A DNA stretch of 64,000 nt, from contig OZ316892.1 in assembly GCA_973895155.1 (NCBI GenBank), forward strand, positions 14,446,001 to 14,510,000. Direction: 5' to 3'. This DNA comes from Marsupella aquatica (taxonomy: Eukaryota; Marchantiophyta). Shown piece by piece: positions 39,789 to 49,900 of this stretch; position 1 is the stretch's first letter, and the number at the start of each line of letters is the position of its first letter. The notes under the pieces were generated by a model. The model did no database searches. It worked only from the letters and a program-made list of their open reading frames with translations, and had not been told where the DNA came from. Both the position numbers and the translations under genes were made by a program.

Positions 39789-40578
39789 CGTCCGCTCACT
39801 ACCATGACCACATCATAGGATATGGATTCCCCCCTATCCAAGGGCGCTCCACAAACGCATGTGGGTTGCCCAAGGAGACATGGGTGGGGAAGACCAAGTC
39901 GGAGGCGCATGGAAGTGGTGAAGACAAAAGAACTCATACGAAAGGGGGCCCACAATGGGCTCGCAGATAACCAAGCCCCCGAACCAACGCCCGAACCGGA
40001 TAAAAGACGCGCTCAAACCAAGTCAGAAGGTGCGTCAGAAAGCATGCTAGAAAGGGTGAATTGGTGCATGCAATGAAAGATCACCTGTTGAACTTGGTCC
40101 GGACTGTCCAAAATAACTCCCTCAAAAGCAGGGACCACGCTTTGCACATCCTCCGGTAATAAGGACCGGGCATGACGAAACTGGACCTGAAAAGGGAGAG
40201 CTCCGTTCTCCACTCCCATGACCGAGTCAGGCGGGGAGTCAGAGAGGATAGGCCGAAGGTCCACAATGAAATGTGACGCCAAGGCAAGGGCCACTTGCGC
40301 CCAACAGCCAAGAAACGCACAAGGAGCAGCAACCACAGCCGAGGACACCCCCAAACCACCTCCCGAAGGGGGCAGAGACGCCTGCCTAGCCCCAAAAGAA
40401 CCATCCTCTCCATCAAGGGCTCCTGGACCGATGAGGTGACCAAAGACCTGCATCACGGTGGCGTCAAAGGAAGAGAGCAAGGACAAAAACGCTGGGGTGG
40501 GGGGGACCGTCCGCAGAAGGTAGGATGGTCGGCGAACAAAACACAAAACCATAATCAAGAAGGCAATCTGGACATCTC

Positions 40579-41551
40579 CTAGAGCCACCAGCTGGTCAAG
40601 GTGCAAAACATCCTGGTCCAAGGCAGACTGAAAAAACTCCTGCTCAAAGGCCATCCCCCCAAACGGCACCCCAAGGACCCGAATGCCATCATGTCTAATG
40701 GGGATATCAAGAGGGGGGAGAATGAGTCCGGGAGAGGAAGACGGGACCAATCCCCACACTTCCTAGGCTGTACTGACAAACCAATAATGGCAAGCTGCTG
40801 AACAAAATGGATATAGGCATCTCCAATAAGCAAAGCAGGAGCAACAATGTGAGTATCGTCAGCAACAGAAGGGAACAAGCAACCTGGAAAGGCATCGGAA
40901 GAAGCCCGGATGGCCCGAAGATGAGCCAAGGCGAACAACGCATCACCAAGGGGAACCCCCTGCCGAGTGCCGAACTCTGACATAATGGTGGAGTATGTCC
41001 CAGACGCCAGATGGTCAGAGTAGACCAAGGGGGCTGGGGTCCCATAAAAAGCCCAAGCAAAAGGAATGAGGGATGCAATCTGCCCCCCAGCATCCCGAAG
41101 CTCCTCGAAAATCACACGACGGGAGATAGAGTTGAAGGCATTGGCAACATCCACCTGAATGACCCCCCCCCCAATCAGGGTGGAGGTCCAAAACGGCCCG
41201 CAAGCCATGTACCACACTCTCACAACCGCCCGAGGTGGCCACGCCAAACTAGTGGGGGAAGAAGTGTGAAGCAAACAGGGCCCTCATCTGTAAACAAATG
41301 CAACGGCTAACCAAATGATACAGGACCTCCCCAATGGCCAGGGGTCGAACACCACCCGTCTCCTTGGCCATAGCCATGAGCCGACATGCCCCCAAGAGCC
41401 GAGCGACAACAGGCGGAATGCGGCCACCTGCAACATGAGCACACACCTGGAACAACTCCGGGAAACCCGACGCCGAGTCATCGGGGGAGAAGCAGTCCCT
41501 GAGGTGCTCAAACCTCATCCCAGAGATGCCCCCAACGGAAAGACGGGGCAA
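40579..41551 (-). pseudogene. Reverse transcriptase domain of the retroelement
   Basis: Ordered RT blocks are visible in two overlapping frames. GGVRPLAIGEVLYHLVSRC is the fingers block. QVDVANAFNSISRRVIF is motif A with its catalytic Asp. FGTRQGVPLGDALFALAH is motif B. VADDTHIVAP is motif C, with V in place of the usual Y/F before ADD. GLSVQPRKCGDW is motif D, and GIRVLGVPFGGM in the adjoining frame (40759-40013) is motif E. A frameshift near 41250-41274 splits the fingers from the palm. The key Asp residues are retained but the gene is not translatable as one protein. Confidence 0.8.
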
Positions 41552-42213
41552 ATGGAGGAAGACAAAGGAAAAAATCTCGCGAGAAAGGGAGAACTAAACC
41601 TCCGGAGAGAATCTCCCAATGAAACCTGGAACCGCGCAAGAAGCCGGAGGATGAAGGGACCGAAGGGCCGCAACAGTCTCGACCGAAGGAGGAGAGGGGG
41701 AAAGGGGAACCAAGGAATGTGTGGCCCGAGAGAACTCCCCCTCCTGTCCCAACAAAAGGCATTGGCAAAGGCGGCGCTGTACAGGAGGGACCAACGGTTC
41801 CTCCTCAACCTCAGAGGCCAATGCAAGAAGCCGGTGATAGAACTCCTCCTGAAGCAAAACCCAGTCCCCCGACAAAAACTGTTGCAACCTGGCAATGGTC
41901 TCTCTATGCCCAGTCGGGCCCCCACGAGGAGGGAGAGTCAACACCCAATGAGGAAGCAAGAGGAGAAGGGACCAGGCACCAACATCAGTGGGGTCACGCG
42001 CTAGCCGGTCAAAAGGAAGACGAAAGGCCTGCTGAAGCAGGGGCTGCAAGGGCACATGAATCCGGGTATATAGTCATGGATGCCGAAAACCGGGATAAAG
42101 AGCCGCAAGGACATCTAGGTGGGCCAGCCAATCCCAGGAAGAAGGGGGGGCAGACGGGGGAGGGGGAAGGGGGCAGGGGGTAGCATAGAGGAGGAGGAAG
42201 CACGAAGAGCGGG

Positions 42214-42273
42214 ACATGAGCGACGGTGGCGAGTCAGACCAGATGGTTGGTACCAACTGTGACAAGCATCACA
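42214..42273 (-). other. N-terminal zinc finger remnant of the retroelement
   Basis: The minus strand encodes a C-x2-C-x11-H-x4-C finger (core CDACHSWYQ...GLTRHRRSC). A GLxRHxxxC ending is typical of the N-terminal DNA-binding fingers of R2/NeSL-type elements. It is in frame with neither the RT nor the leader frame as preserved here. Confidence 0.6.
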
Positions 42274-42719
42274 CTGGACACGGGAATCAGAAGGGGAAGT
42301 GGGGGGGAAGAGGGAGGGAACCGGCGAGCTGAGCGAGGGTTGGAAGATGGTGAAGCCATAGGGACAGGGGTGGTAGGTGGGGAACTAGGATAGGAGGGGG
42401 GTTCCATGGGAAAATGTTGGGAAAAAGCTGAGATAAAGGGTGGAGGCAAAGGAAAAGAAAATAAATGAACGGAACAATGAGAAAAGAGTACAAGAACAAC
42501 ACCGGAAAACACGAGCAAAACAAAAACGGAAACAAAGGAACAAGGGATGGATGTCCAAGGCAAAGAACCTCAACCCGATAGTGGCAAGCCGCGCTGAACA
42601 CAGAAACCCGAAGGAATGCCTCCAAAGACCGAACAAAAAAACCCCGCAGTCGCAGAGCTAGAGTGCGAACGGGTACCGCCGCTGGTGGGGGCCCAACCCC
42701 ACCAACCAAACTAGGGCTG

Positions 42720-43063
42720 TGTTAGATATTGCTCTAGTCTGGTGACTCATGAGCTAACCATAGTTAGTCTAACTCGGGTTAGGACTTAGCTAATGTTAGC
42801 GGTAGTGTTGTTGTGTATATAGCCAGAGCTGATGCCAGACCCTGGTGGAACTTAGGCTCATTGTTACGGAGCTACTTGAGAGATAGGGAGAGCTTGTGCT
42901 GTGGATGCTTGGTATGGCCGGTCGGCCTAGAGTGCAATAAAGCTCTTGTGTGTTCCCGTGGACGTAGTCTCATGTGGAGGTGAACCACGTATCTCTCTGT
43001 GTCGACTATTGTGCGTTGGATGGTTCATGGGCTTGCCATTGCGAATGTCATCTATGCTCAACA
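42720..43063 (+). mobile_element. Solo LTR, copy 1
   Basis: A 344 bp sequence begins TGTTAG and ends CTCAACA (TGTT...AACA), the usual LTR borders, with a CAATAAAG polyadenylation-like signal at about 42937. It aligns end to end with 59756-60100. Flanking 5 bp are GGCTG and GGCCG, a target-site duplication with one mismatch. No internal retrotransposon sequence or primer-binding site adjoins it, so it is a solo LTR left by recombination. Orientation is inferred from the polyadenylation-like signal. Confidence 0.88.
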
Positions 43064-43426
43064 GGCCGGGGCCGCCAAGCACAAAACCGCAAAGGAAAAC
43101 CGGGGCCGCCAACCCAAAAAACCCTACCCAACCGGAGGGGGGGAGCGACCTTCCCAGGCCCAAGGCCGTCTATCCCGGGCACAGGGCCGCCCTTCCCTGG
43201 CGCAGGGCAGAGCCGGGAGCGTCAGCCCAGGCTGACGACCTCCGCTCCTGGGGGCCGGGGGACCCTAATTATTACCCCTACGCCTCCCGAAACTCTTCCG
43301 CTCCTCGCCGCAGCTTGCCCGGTTGCTGCTCCACCTTCGCCCGGTCCCTTGCCGCTGCTTGCGGCTCGCCGCTCGCTTGGTAGAGGCGAGCCTTTTTGGG
43401 CCTCAAGACCAAATGCCTTTTGGTGA
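43064..43426. other. GC-rich segment between solo LTR and foldback element
   Basis: A C/G-rich stretch with repeated CCGGGGCCGCCAA and CAGGGC blocks. Open frames here exist in all three plus frames, a composition artefact. No gene is supported. Confidence 0.5.
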
Positions 43427-43985
43427 CCTTAGTATCAAAATTTACTAAGGTGTCCCAGGCAAATTGATTCACTAACCTGATTCCATCTTTTATGTGGGGT
43501 AGTATTGCCTCATTAGATGTAACTCAACCTTTGTCCTCATTGTTGTAGGGCGTCTTGATGCCATGCGACGAGGTGCCACTAGCTGGCGGTGGCCTTCACC
43601 CACTTAACTCCCCTTTCTGTGTTTCTGGCCAAAAGTTCTAGACCTACATGTGCAACCAACTCTGCTGGAGTGTGAAAAAAATGAGTAACATTGAAACAAA
43701 AAACCATCATTTTTCTTAAAAACACAAATATATTTCCTTCACAAAATGACTTTTTTGGTCTTGTTTTCTTCACAAAACTACAGTACATATTTTGAAATTT
43801 TGCCTTGCACCAGAGCACTGGAAAGGGGGAGATCAATGGGAAATCCATAGCTAATGTTGCCTTACCACATGGCAGGTGGAGGCCCTAAGCCAATGAGGAC
43901 AAGGTTGAGTTATGTCTAATGAGGCAATATTAACCCATATACAAAATTGGGGTAAAGAAATCTATTTGGTGTACACCTTAGTAAA
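43427..43985. mobile_element. Foldback/MITE-like element with long inverted repeats
   Basis: The left arm (about 43441-43542) and right arm (about 43891-43985) are inverted copies. Both carry TTTACTAAGGTG at the outer end and ATTGCCTCATTAGA plus AACTCAACC(T)TTGTCCTCATTG at the inner end. The arms are about 95-102 bp with moderate divergence; weaker similarity continues inwards. A perfect 8 bp hairpin, CCTTAGTA...TACTAAGG, sits at 43427-43450 on the left border. The interior is AT-rich with no transposase. This is the layout of a nonautonomous DNA transposon or foldback element. Confidence 0.7.
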
Positions 43986-45554
43986 CTCCACTACTTTGGG
44001 GGACAGGTTAGTAATATACTCCACAAAAATGACACATCGCATGCAATGGAGGATAGGGTAGTTTTATTGGTTTGAAGGGAAGACTTAAGCATTTTCTCAG
44101 AAGAACAATAGTGTATTTTTAATCCAATTTTGCTACTTATAAGAACATTAGGGTCTTTCTAACCAAATATTGAGAATATTCTAACTTTACAGGGGTTGAA
44201 AAAAAATTAAAATCTTACATTTTAGGGGGTTCGAGACCTAAAAATGTTGCAGGTGATGGGGAGGCCCCCATATAGTGAGACCCCTGAGATGAAGACCTCC
44301 TTGTAATCCACAGTTGGGCTAGCAAGAACAACAACAACAACCAGGCCAGCAACATTAGACATTTGAATACCTTTATTAATATCTAGCAACATTAGACATT
44401 TGAATACCTTTATTAATATCCATTGTTTGTATGGGACCATTGATCATCTTCCCCACTTTATTTGGCACTCCCCTAGTAGCCAGGCGAGTGACTAAGCAAA
44501 TCTTCCACTATGGTTCCAAAACAAGTCACCAAGCAATCCAACCAAACTCAAAATACTACTTAGCCATGTTCCAGCACAATCCTGTGCAATCATAAGCTTA
44601 CAATTGTGCCACACATTGCCCACTTGACTAGTCTCCGCTCCACTAAAAGGTCAGATTTATTAGAGTCGCCTTTGGGGGAAGGCAATGTCACAAATGTTGC
44701 TTCACTCAATTGACAAATTTATCCTATAGTTGTAACTATATTTACATAAATTCTCTTCAATGTAAGCAATCAAGGGAATACAATTTGTTCATGCTTTTGC
44801 TTTCTTCAAGATTGCTATCCACTCACACATCAAGCAAACTTGCATCAAGTAAGAAATTGCACTTTATAATAAAGTCTTGCACATTTGACAACACTTATTG
44901 TGAGCCTACACTTTGTGCCAACTTGTCAATATAGGTCTAACTATCATCCCTCTAGGTTGTACAACTTCATGTGACCTTAACTCCCTAGGTGAACCAAGAA
45001 ATGCAACGGTCAACGCATTTGGCATCCATGGTTGTTGGTTATCTGATGGTCAATATCTGCCAGAAGTATTGTGTAATGCTGTACATTAGTTAGAAATGAT
45101 GGAAATTTTATAAATTTTAAATTTTTTCTAACTCAAGGTACAATCTAGTTACCTTTTATAGCAATTTAGATCAACTGAACACTTAACCTAATGTTATGCT
45201 TCATCTGAGGCTATTGTATTGGACAAGGATCGCGAATATAAATCCTTGCTCTTTACATGCTACCAAGAAAGAAGACTGGACATCATTGGAGAAGCAATGC
45301 AGACTAGAAGATTCAAGAACCGGCCTCCAAAACACTTTTTCAACAAGAATGAGCTCTGTATACAATTATCACAATCAGCCGATCTCTGCTATTTTAGTTA
45401 AATAGCTATCATGGTCAGAAAAGTCTCATACTTTTTCAAGAGGTAGTAGTTGCGTAGTAGAATCATCCCTGCAAGTTTCATCTCAAACCGACATGTGGTT
45501 TGAAAGTTAGAATTAACTTAGTTTTGTTGTTTTTTGCATAGCCGGGACTTCGCC
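43986..45554. other. Intergenic, AT-rich
   Basis: No supported gene. It includes a 47 bp tandem duplication at about 44348-44441 (block AGCAACATTAGACATTTGAA). The frame at 45196-45405 (+) has no motif. Confidence 0.45.
44348..44441. repeat. 47 bp tandem duplication
   Basis: Two nearly identical copies start at 44348 and 44395, each containing GACATTTGAATACCTTTATT. Confidence 0.9.
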
Positions 45555-46170
45555 GACGCTTTGTGAAGCGTCCCTTGTATTTTTGGACGCTTTGAAAAGC
45601 GTCCACCCAAAGACCACGACGCTTTCTGAAGCGTCCACCACCCAACCAGTTGTACTCCGACGCTCTGCAATCCACATGAGGAGCGACGCCCACAGAAACG
45701 TCTGCTACCCCGAAGGTGACCTCGACACTGTGACGCCCACTGAAGCGTCCCGCCCGGAGCCCAGAAAATGGACGTTGCGACCAAAACCTCGAAATTCAGC
45801 CGACGCTTTCTGAAGCGTCCATAAAAGTCCTTTGTAGTTTTGGACGCTTTCTGAAGCGTCCACTATGTTCCCGACACTTAGAAATTTTTTCAGTTTTCGC
45901 ACTTTTATAACACCGCGCCACTTTTACCGATTTATTTGAGGCACTTAGAAGTCTCAGAAAAGTCTAAAACTTTGCCAGCATATAGACTATATGTAGTAGA
46001 GTACCCTAGAAAAGTTTCAACTCATTCCGACTCTTAGTTTAGAAGTTAAAATTAGATTAAGATCACTGTTTATTAGTTTTACCGCAAACACCGACGCTTT
46101 GCAAAGCATCCGCTCAAACCTCGACGCTTTGAGAAGCGTCCCCTGCATTTTTGACACTTTCAGCAGTGTC
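45555..46170. repeat. Array of 18 bp palindromes, GACGCTTTNNGAAGCGTC
   Basis: Eight 18 bp perfect or near-perfect palindromes start at 45555, 45586, 45618, 45802, 45843, 46093, 46123 and 46153, with a broken copy at 45724-45749 and half-sites around 45658-45690. The central bases vary. Where copies are adjacent the spacing is 30-32 bp (41 bp for one pair), with a partly conserved T-rich spacer before the next copy. The copy at 46153 reads GACACT...AGTGTC, so both arms changed together and pairing is kept. The class is unknown. Confidence 0.9.
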
Positions 46171-47764
46171 CATTCACTTTTCAAGGATGACCGTCATTAA
46201 GTTTATTCAAGACCCTTTAGATATGAAAGGGCATGTCCTTTCAGTATCTCAGTCTCCTTGGGTTCCTGCTAGCCTATATGAAGTAGAATTTGTGTCATTT
46301 TCAAGTGTGAAGAAATAAAGTAGTGCTTGTGGCATGTGCTGCAGCACTGTAATCACCTTTGCAAAGCTTCTGTGTGTCTTCGTATGGTATGGAGCTTGCA
46401 AATGCAAAAGAATTCTTCTCCCTTCCTTGGTCTGAATGATTGAGAGTTTAGATCATTGAAGTAAAATTACTTGTATGAAGTTGAATCTCAGAAGTATGAG
46501 GGAATAGATTCCTTAAGTGGTGACAACCCATCTTCTTGAGTTCTTGATGCATAGTTTTTGGCGTGACATTGCTTGTGCATGGGATGCAAAGATTGTTACT
46601 CACCAATTACCTGTGACTTCAATTTGATCATGATGGTGTTTATTATTCGTGACTCAGAGTACCGACTGGATATCGAAGTGATTGATTACTAGTTTCTTCT
46701 GAGTACCTTTGGAAGGAAAAGTTGAGACGTGTTGACGGCATTTTAGTAATCATCCTAGTACAATAATCCATTCCAAAAATGTTCTTACGGATATACCACC
46801 CAAATCACATCAAATGAAGTATTGATGAGAAGTTACCTTGGTGTTTTCCAGACTCCCTCATCATACCTCAAGATTTCATTGTGTTTTGTTATTTGTTTCC
46901 ATTTTATTAATTGCATTTACAATGTTAAGCAAACATTCAAATCTATGCCTTGCTGAGCAATCATAGTAAAAGGCTCAAACCTGTGTTTTTTGTGACCTTA
47001 GTCATTCATAAGTGTTAAACGATAGAAAATCATTCATTTCTTGTTCTTCCATGGGATCGAATACCGAGTTTTGGACATTAAATGCTGATTTATGTCCTTA
47101 GTACAATACTACATATTGTTTCCATTTCTTTCATAAGTATCTTAGCCTGTCAATCATAGAACACACATATGAGATGTTTTACAAAAGACCACATCAATAA
47201 ACTGAAAAAATTTACCTTCTTTAGTTTCTTGTTCACTCTCTCTTGTACTGTTTTCTTGACTGTAACTCACAATACCATCCATGTCTTGGCAAAAATGGGA
47301 TGCAAGTTAACTAATATTGAACCCTTTTTTGACCAGATCACCTTGTTTTTTGCACAGATCTTAGATCACTTGGATCTGATTGCACAAGGGGGATTGAGTG
47401 GACATGTCAAGGAACCTTTTGTAGTTTTGTGAATTGATTTTGGCAATGATTGTTGACGGTACTAATCACAATTGCTTGCTCCTGATTCTCTTTATACAGC
47501 TTAGGAGCCACAAGTTTTTAGAGACTTTGCTTCTGTTTGCTTTTTTAGGATTGAGCATGCAATGTCTACACAGATTCATTAGTTGACCTGTTGAACTGAT
47601 CAAGTTCGTACTTGAACTTGATTTAGTTACTTGAAAATGCGTATGAGGTCTACTTTTGGTTAGCTATGCAAGCTTCTGGGACCATCAATTGTCAGTACGA
47701 CATGAATTACAAGAGAGCTATTCCTATCTTTGCCAGCTAGAGTAAGAGCTGCCGTTTGACTTGC
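46171..47764. other. Intergenic, AT-rich
   Basis: No supported gene. A frame at 47169-47432 (+) is hydrophobic at its start and could belong to the adjoining transposon, but has no recognised motif. Confidence 0.4.
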
Positions 47765-48815
47765 TTCTTACAGGGCACAAGTTGGTGGAGGTCATGACGA
47801 CCTCCCATGACCAACGTGGCATTCCCAACATTGCAAGAGTAATGGATGTCACACACATCTACATAGTGGTACTAGACACACCCATTTACAGAGACTATTA
47901 CAAGTTAAAGAGCTATTCAATGTGTTTACAAGCAGTGTGTGATGCGTTGTGGAGATTCCAAGACATCAATGTTGGCATGTTAGGGTTGGTCAAACAAGGC
48001 ACGAGTTGGTGGAGGTCATGACGACCTCCCATGACTAGCGTGGCATTCCCAACATTGCAGGAGTGGTGGATGTCACACACATCTACATAGTGGTAACAGA
48101 CACACCCATTTACACAGACTATTACAAGTTAAAGAGCTATTCAATGTGTTTACAAGCAATGTGTGATGGGTTGTGGAGATTCCAAGACATCGATGTTGGC
48201 ATGTTAGGATTGGTCAACAACACTAGAGTTTTCAAGTACTTGTCACTTTGGGATGGTGCTTGCAGACATCAGATGTTCAACAAGGATCCCATGGCTCTCC
48301 CTTGGAGAGTTCCCATTCAGCATTTCATACTGGGAGACCTGGGTACCCAGTAATGTCATGGCTCATCATTCCAATCTGACATCTTGATGGGCATGGATAT
48401 CACCAGGAAGGAGGAACGGTTGAACAATCATCACAGGCCTGGCGGGAGGCATGGCAGATGTCATCTTGAGCAGATGTTCGGAATTTTAAAGAAAGTCTTC
48501 TGAAAGTTGGGTAGGAGGACTGGGCTGAATATCGGGGACCTTTCTATGGTTGTTAGAGCGTGCTGTGTTCTACAAAACTTTATGATTGTGAAATAGGAGG
48601 ACTACTTTGTTACAATTCTATGAGATTGGGAAGTTGAGGTGGCACCAAGGGTGGGACATAGGGGCAAGGATGAGCACAAAGAGGAGCACATGCCTATTGA
48701 GCAGATTGAGGGCAGGATACACACAAACCTGGTGGACAAGGAGTTGGCTCGGCTGAAATTCCACTCGGACTCTTGTTGTTTATTTGGACGCTGCAAAGAG
48801 ATGACAAGCCCATAG
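47765..48815 (+). pseudogene. PIF/Harbinger-type transposase, broken, with internal duplication
   Basis: The frame at 47761-48021 and the frame at 48063-48353 both encode the same DDE region: DVTHIYIVV(L/T)DTPIY, YYKLKSYSMCLQA, and WRFQDI(N/D)VGMLGLV. These correspond to the Harbinger DDE_4 order of a DGTHI-type first Asp, the YYNRKxxYSxxxQ block and the VGxPGSxHD block. The second copy runs on to HFILGDLGTQ (second Asp) and a stop; beyond it, in another frame, HLEQMFGILKKVF gives the Glu block and VRACCVLQNF the C-terminal motif. A 224 bp tandem duplication (starts 47774 and 47998) shifts the frame. The HD of the GSxHD block is NN here. Nonfunctional. Confidence 0.8.
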
Positions 48816-49568
48816 AAAATTTTGATTGTTTGGCATCATGGCATTCTCCAAACAATCACCAGGTATGAACAGTGAGTTATTGTTACTATGACTTAGAATT
48901 GAGTGGTATGACTATCTTGGGGGGTTAACCAAGTGTATATTTTGGGGTACCACGTGTTATCCTAGCATAATATAGATAGACCTATTTTATAAGGAGAGTA
49001 TTCTAAAAATATTGGTCATTTTCAATATTAATAATCTATTTTACTTTATAAAAGGTATATATTAAAGAATGGTTTATAAACATGAGTTTATTAGACTTTT
49101 TTGTCTCCTATCTTTTAAAAAAGATTTAGTTAATTTTTATCAAAATAGCTATTTTGGATCGCATGTGGTTCTTAAGATTTTTCATGGTCAACCCCCCGAG
49201 ATGACAATATGTTATAGTGACATGCTCATTGTGGGCTTTAACAGATCCCGACCAAACCACAAATGCGCTTGGCAAGAGGTACAATTAGTTGTTGTTCATG
49301 AACATTGTAAACTTTCGCATAAACCTATCCTAGATTTCATTTCTTCCTTATTTCTTTTTTTATATCAAAATTTTGAAATGGATGAGGGTTGTGCTTAGAA
49401 GACTTTCAAATGACTTGTACATGTGTTTTTCATCATTATTTGCCTTGCAATAGACAACGGGATTGGTGTGCATGGGTCTAAAATACATCATCAGACCTCA
49501 GTAATTAAAAGAGCTTGTACAGAGGTTCCCTTTCTATTGCACTTTGTTCTTGCAAGGATTTTATGTTT
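48816..49568. other. Intergenic, AT-rich
   Basis: A 109-codon frame at 49069-49398 (+) has no recognised domain. Nothing else is supported. Confidence 0.4.
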
Positions 49569-49887
49569 ATTTTTTTGCCTTGAAAACCGAAAACAGGTCC
49601 ATCCAAGAGAGGATAGACGTCCTGCTCTGGAGCATGCATTTCTATGTAAAGTAACCACAAGGGGACAATACCCAGGGATTCGACAGGGACACAAACCAGG
49701 AGAAAGAGATGATTAAACTAGAGCCCAAAAGCATACAACCAGGGACTGAGGAAATAATCAATACTCCCATCATTACATTTCATTCACAGACACATACCTT
49801 CCACACCCCTTGCGTATGGAGTGAGGATTGAACCTGGGACCTATCAGGTCTATCTATGTTCATCCTCTAGCCAACTAACCAAAGTTA
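49569..49887 (-). mobile_element. tRNA-derived SINE, copy 2
   Basis: On the minus strand it begins near TTTGGTTAGTTGGCTAGAGG, a good RNA polymerase III A box, followed by GGTCCCAGGTTCAATCC, a good B box. It ends in a poly(A)-like tail after GGTTTTCAAGGC (plus-strand T-run at about 49570-49576). A 12-13 bp target-site duplication flanks it: GATTTTATGTTT at 49557-49568 and GATTTTTATGTTT at 49888-49900. This copy best preserves the tRNA-like head. Confidence 0.88.
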
Positions 49888-49900
49888 GATTTTTATGTTT

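Larger units (their letters stand above)
39201..42709 (-). mobile_element. Decayed RLE-type non-LTR retroelement
   Basis: In minus-strand order this region carries a Pro/Leu-rich leader (from about 42709), a zinc finger (42214-42273), a reverse transcriptase (about 41551-40579), a thumb/connector (about 40759-40013), a CCHC-like knuckle (about 39860-39790) and a restriction-like-endonuclease-type domain (39788-39201). Zinc finger, RT, knuckle and endonuclease in that order is the arrangement of R2/NeSL-like non-LTR elements that cut a specific target. The frame changes at least four times and there is a stop inside the knuckle, so no intact protein is encoded. Codon use is strongly GC-rich compared with neighbours, consistent with insertion. 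No LTRs flank it; the true ends are not fixed. The 5' end abuts a solo LTR at 42720. Confidence 0.8.

Noticed and set aside
39333-42183. Plus-strand frames of 120-229 codons, rich in Arg, Pro and Lys
   Set aside because: They are antisense shadows of the minus-strand retroelement.
42946-43426. Plus-strand frames up to 150 codons across the LTR end
   Set aside because: They run through the LTR 3' half and a GC-rich spacer; open in all three frames, so a composition effect.
45555-46170. CRISPR-like array because of regular short palindromic repeats
   Set aside because: The context is eukaryotic with spliced genes, repeats are only 18 bp, spacers are about 12-14 bp and partly conserved, and there are no cas genes.
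49820-49880. True tRNA gene suggested by A and B boxes
   Set aside because: The boxes belong to a SINE head: no cloverleaf with a paired acceptor stem can be drawn, and the body and target duplication define a retroposon.
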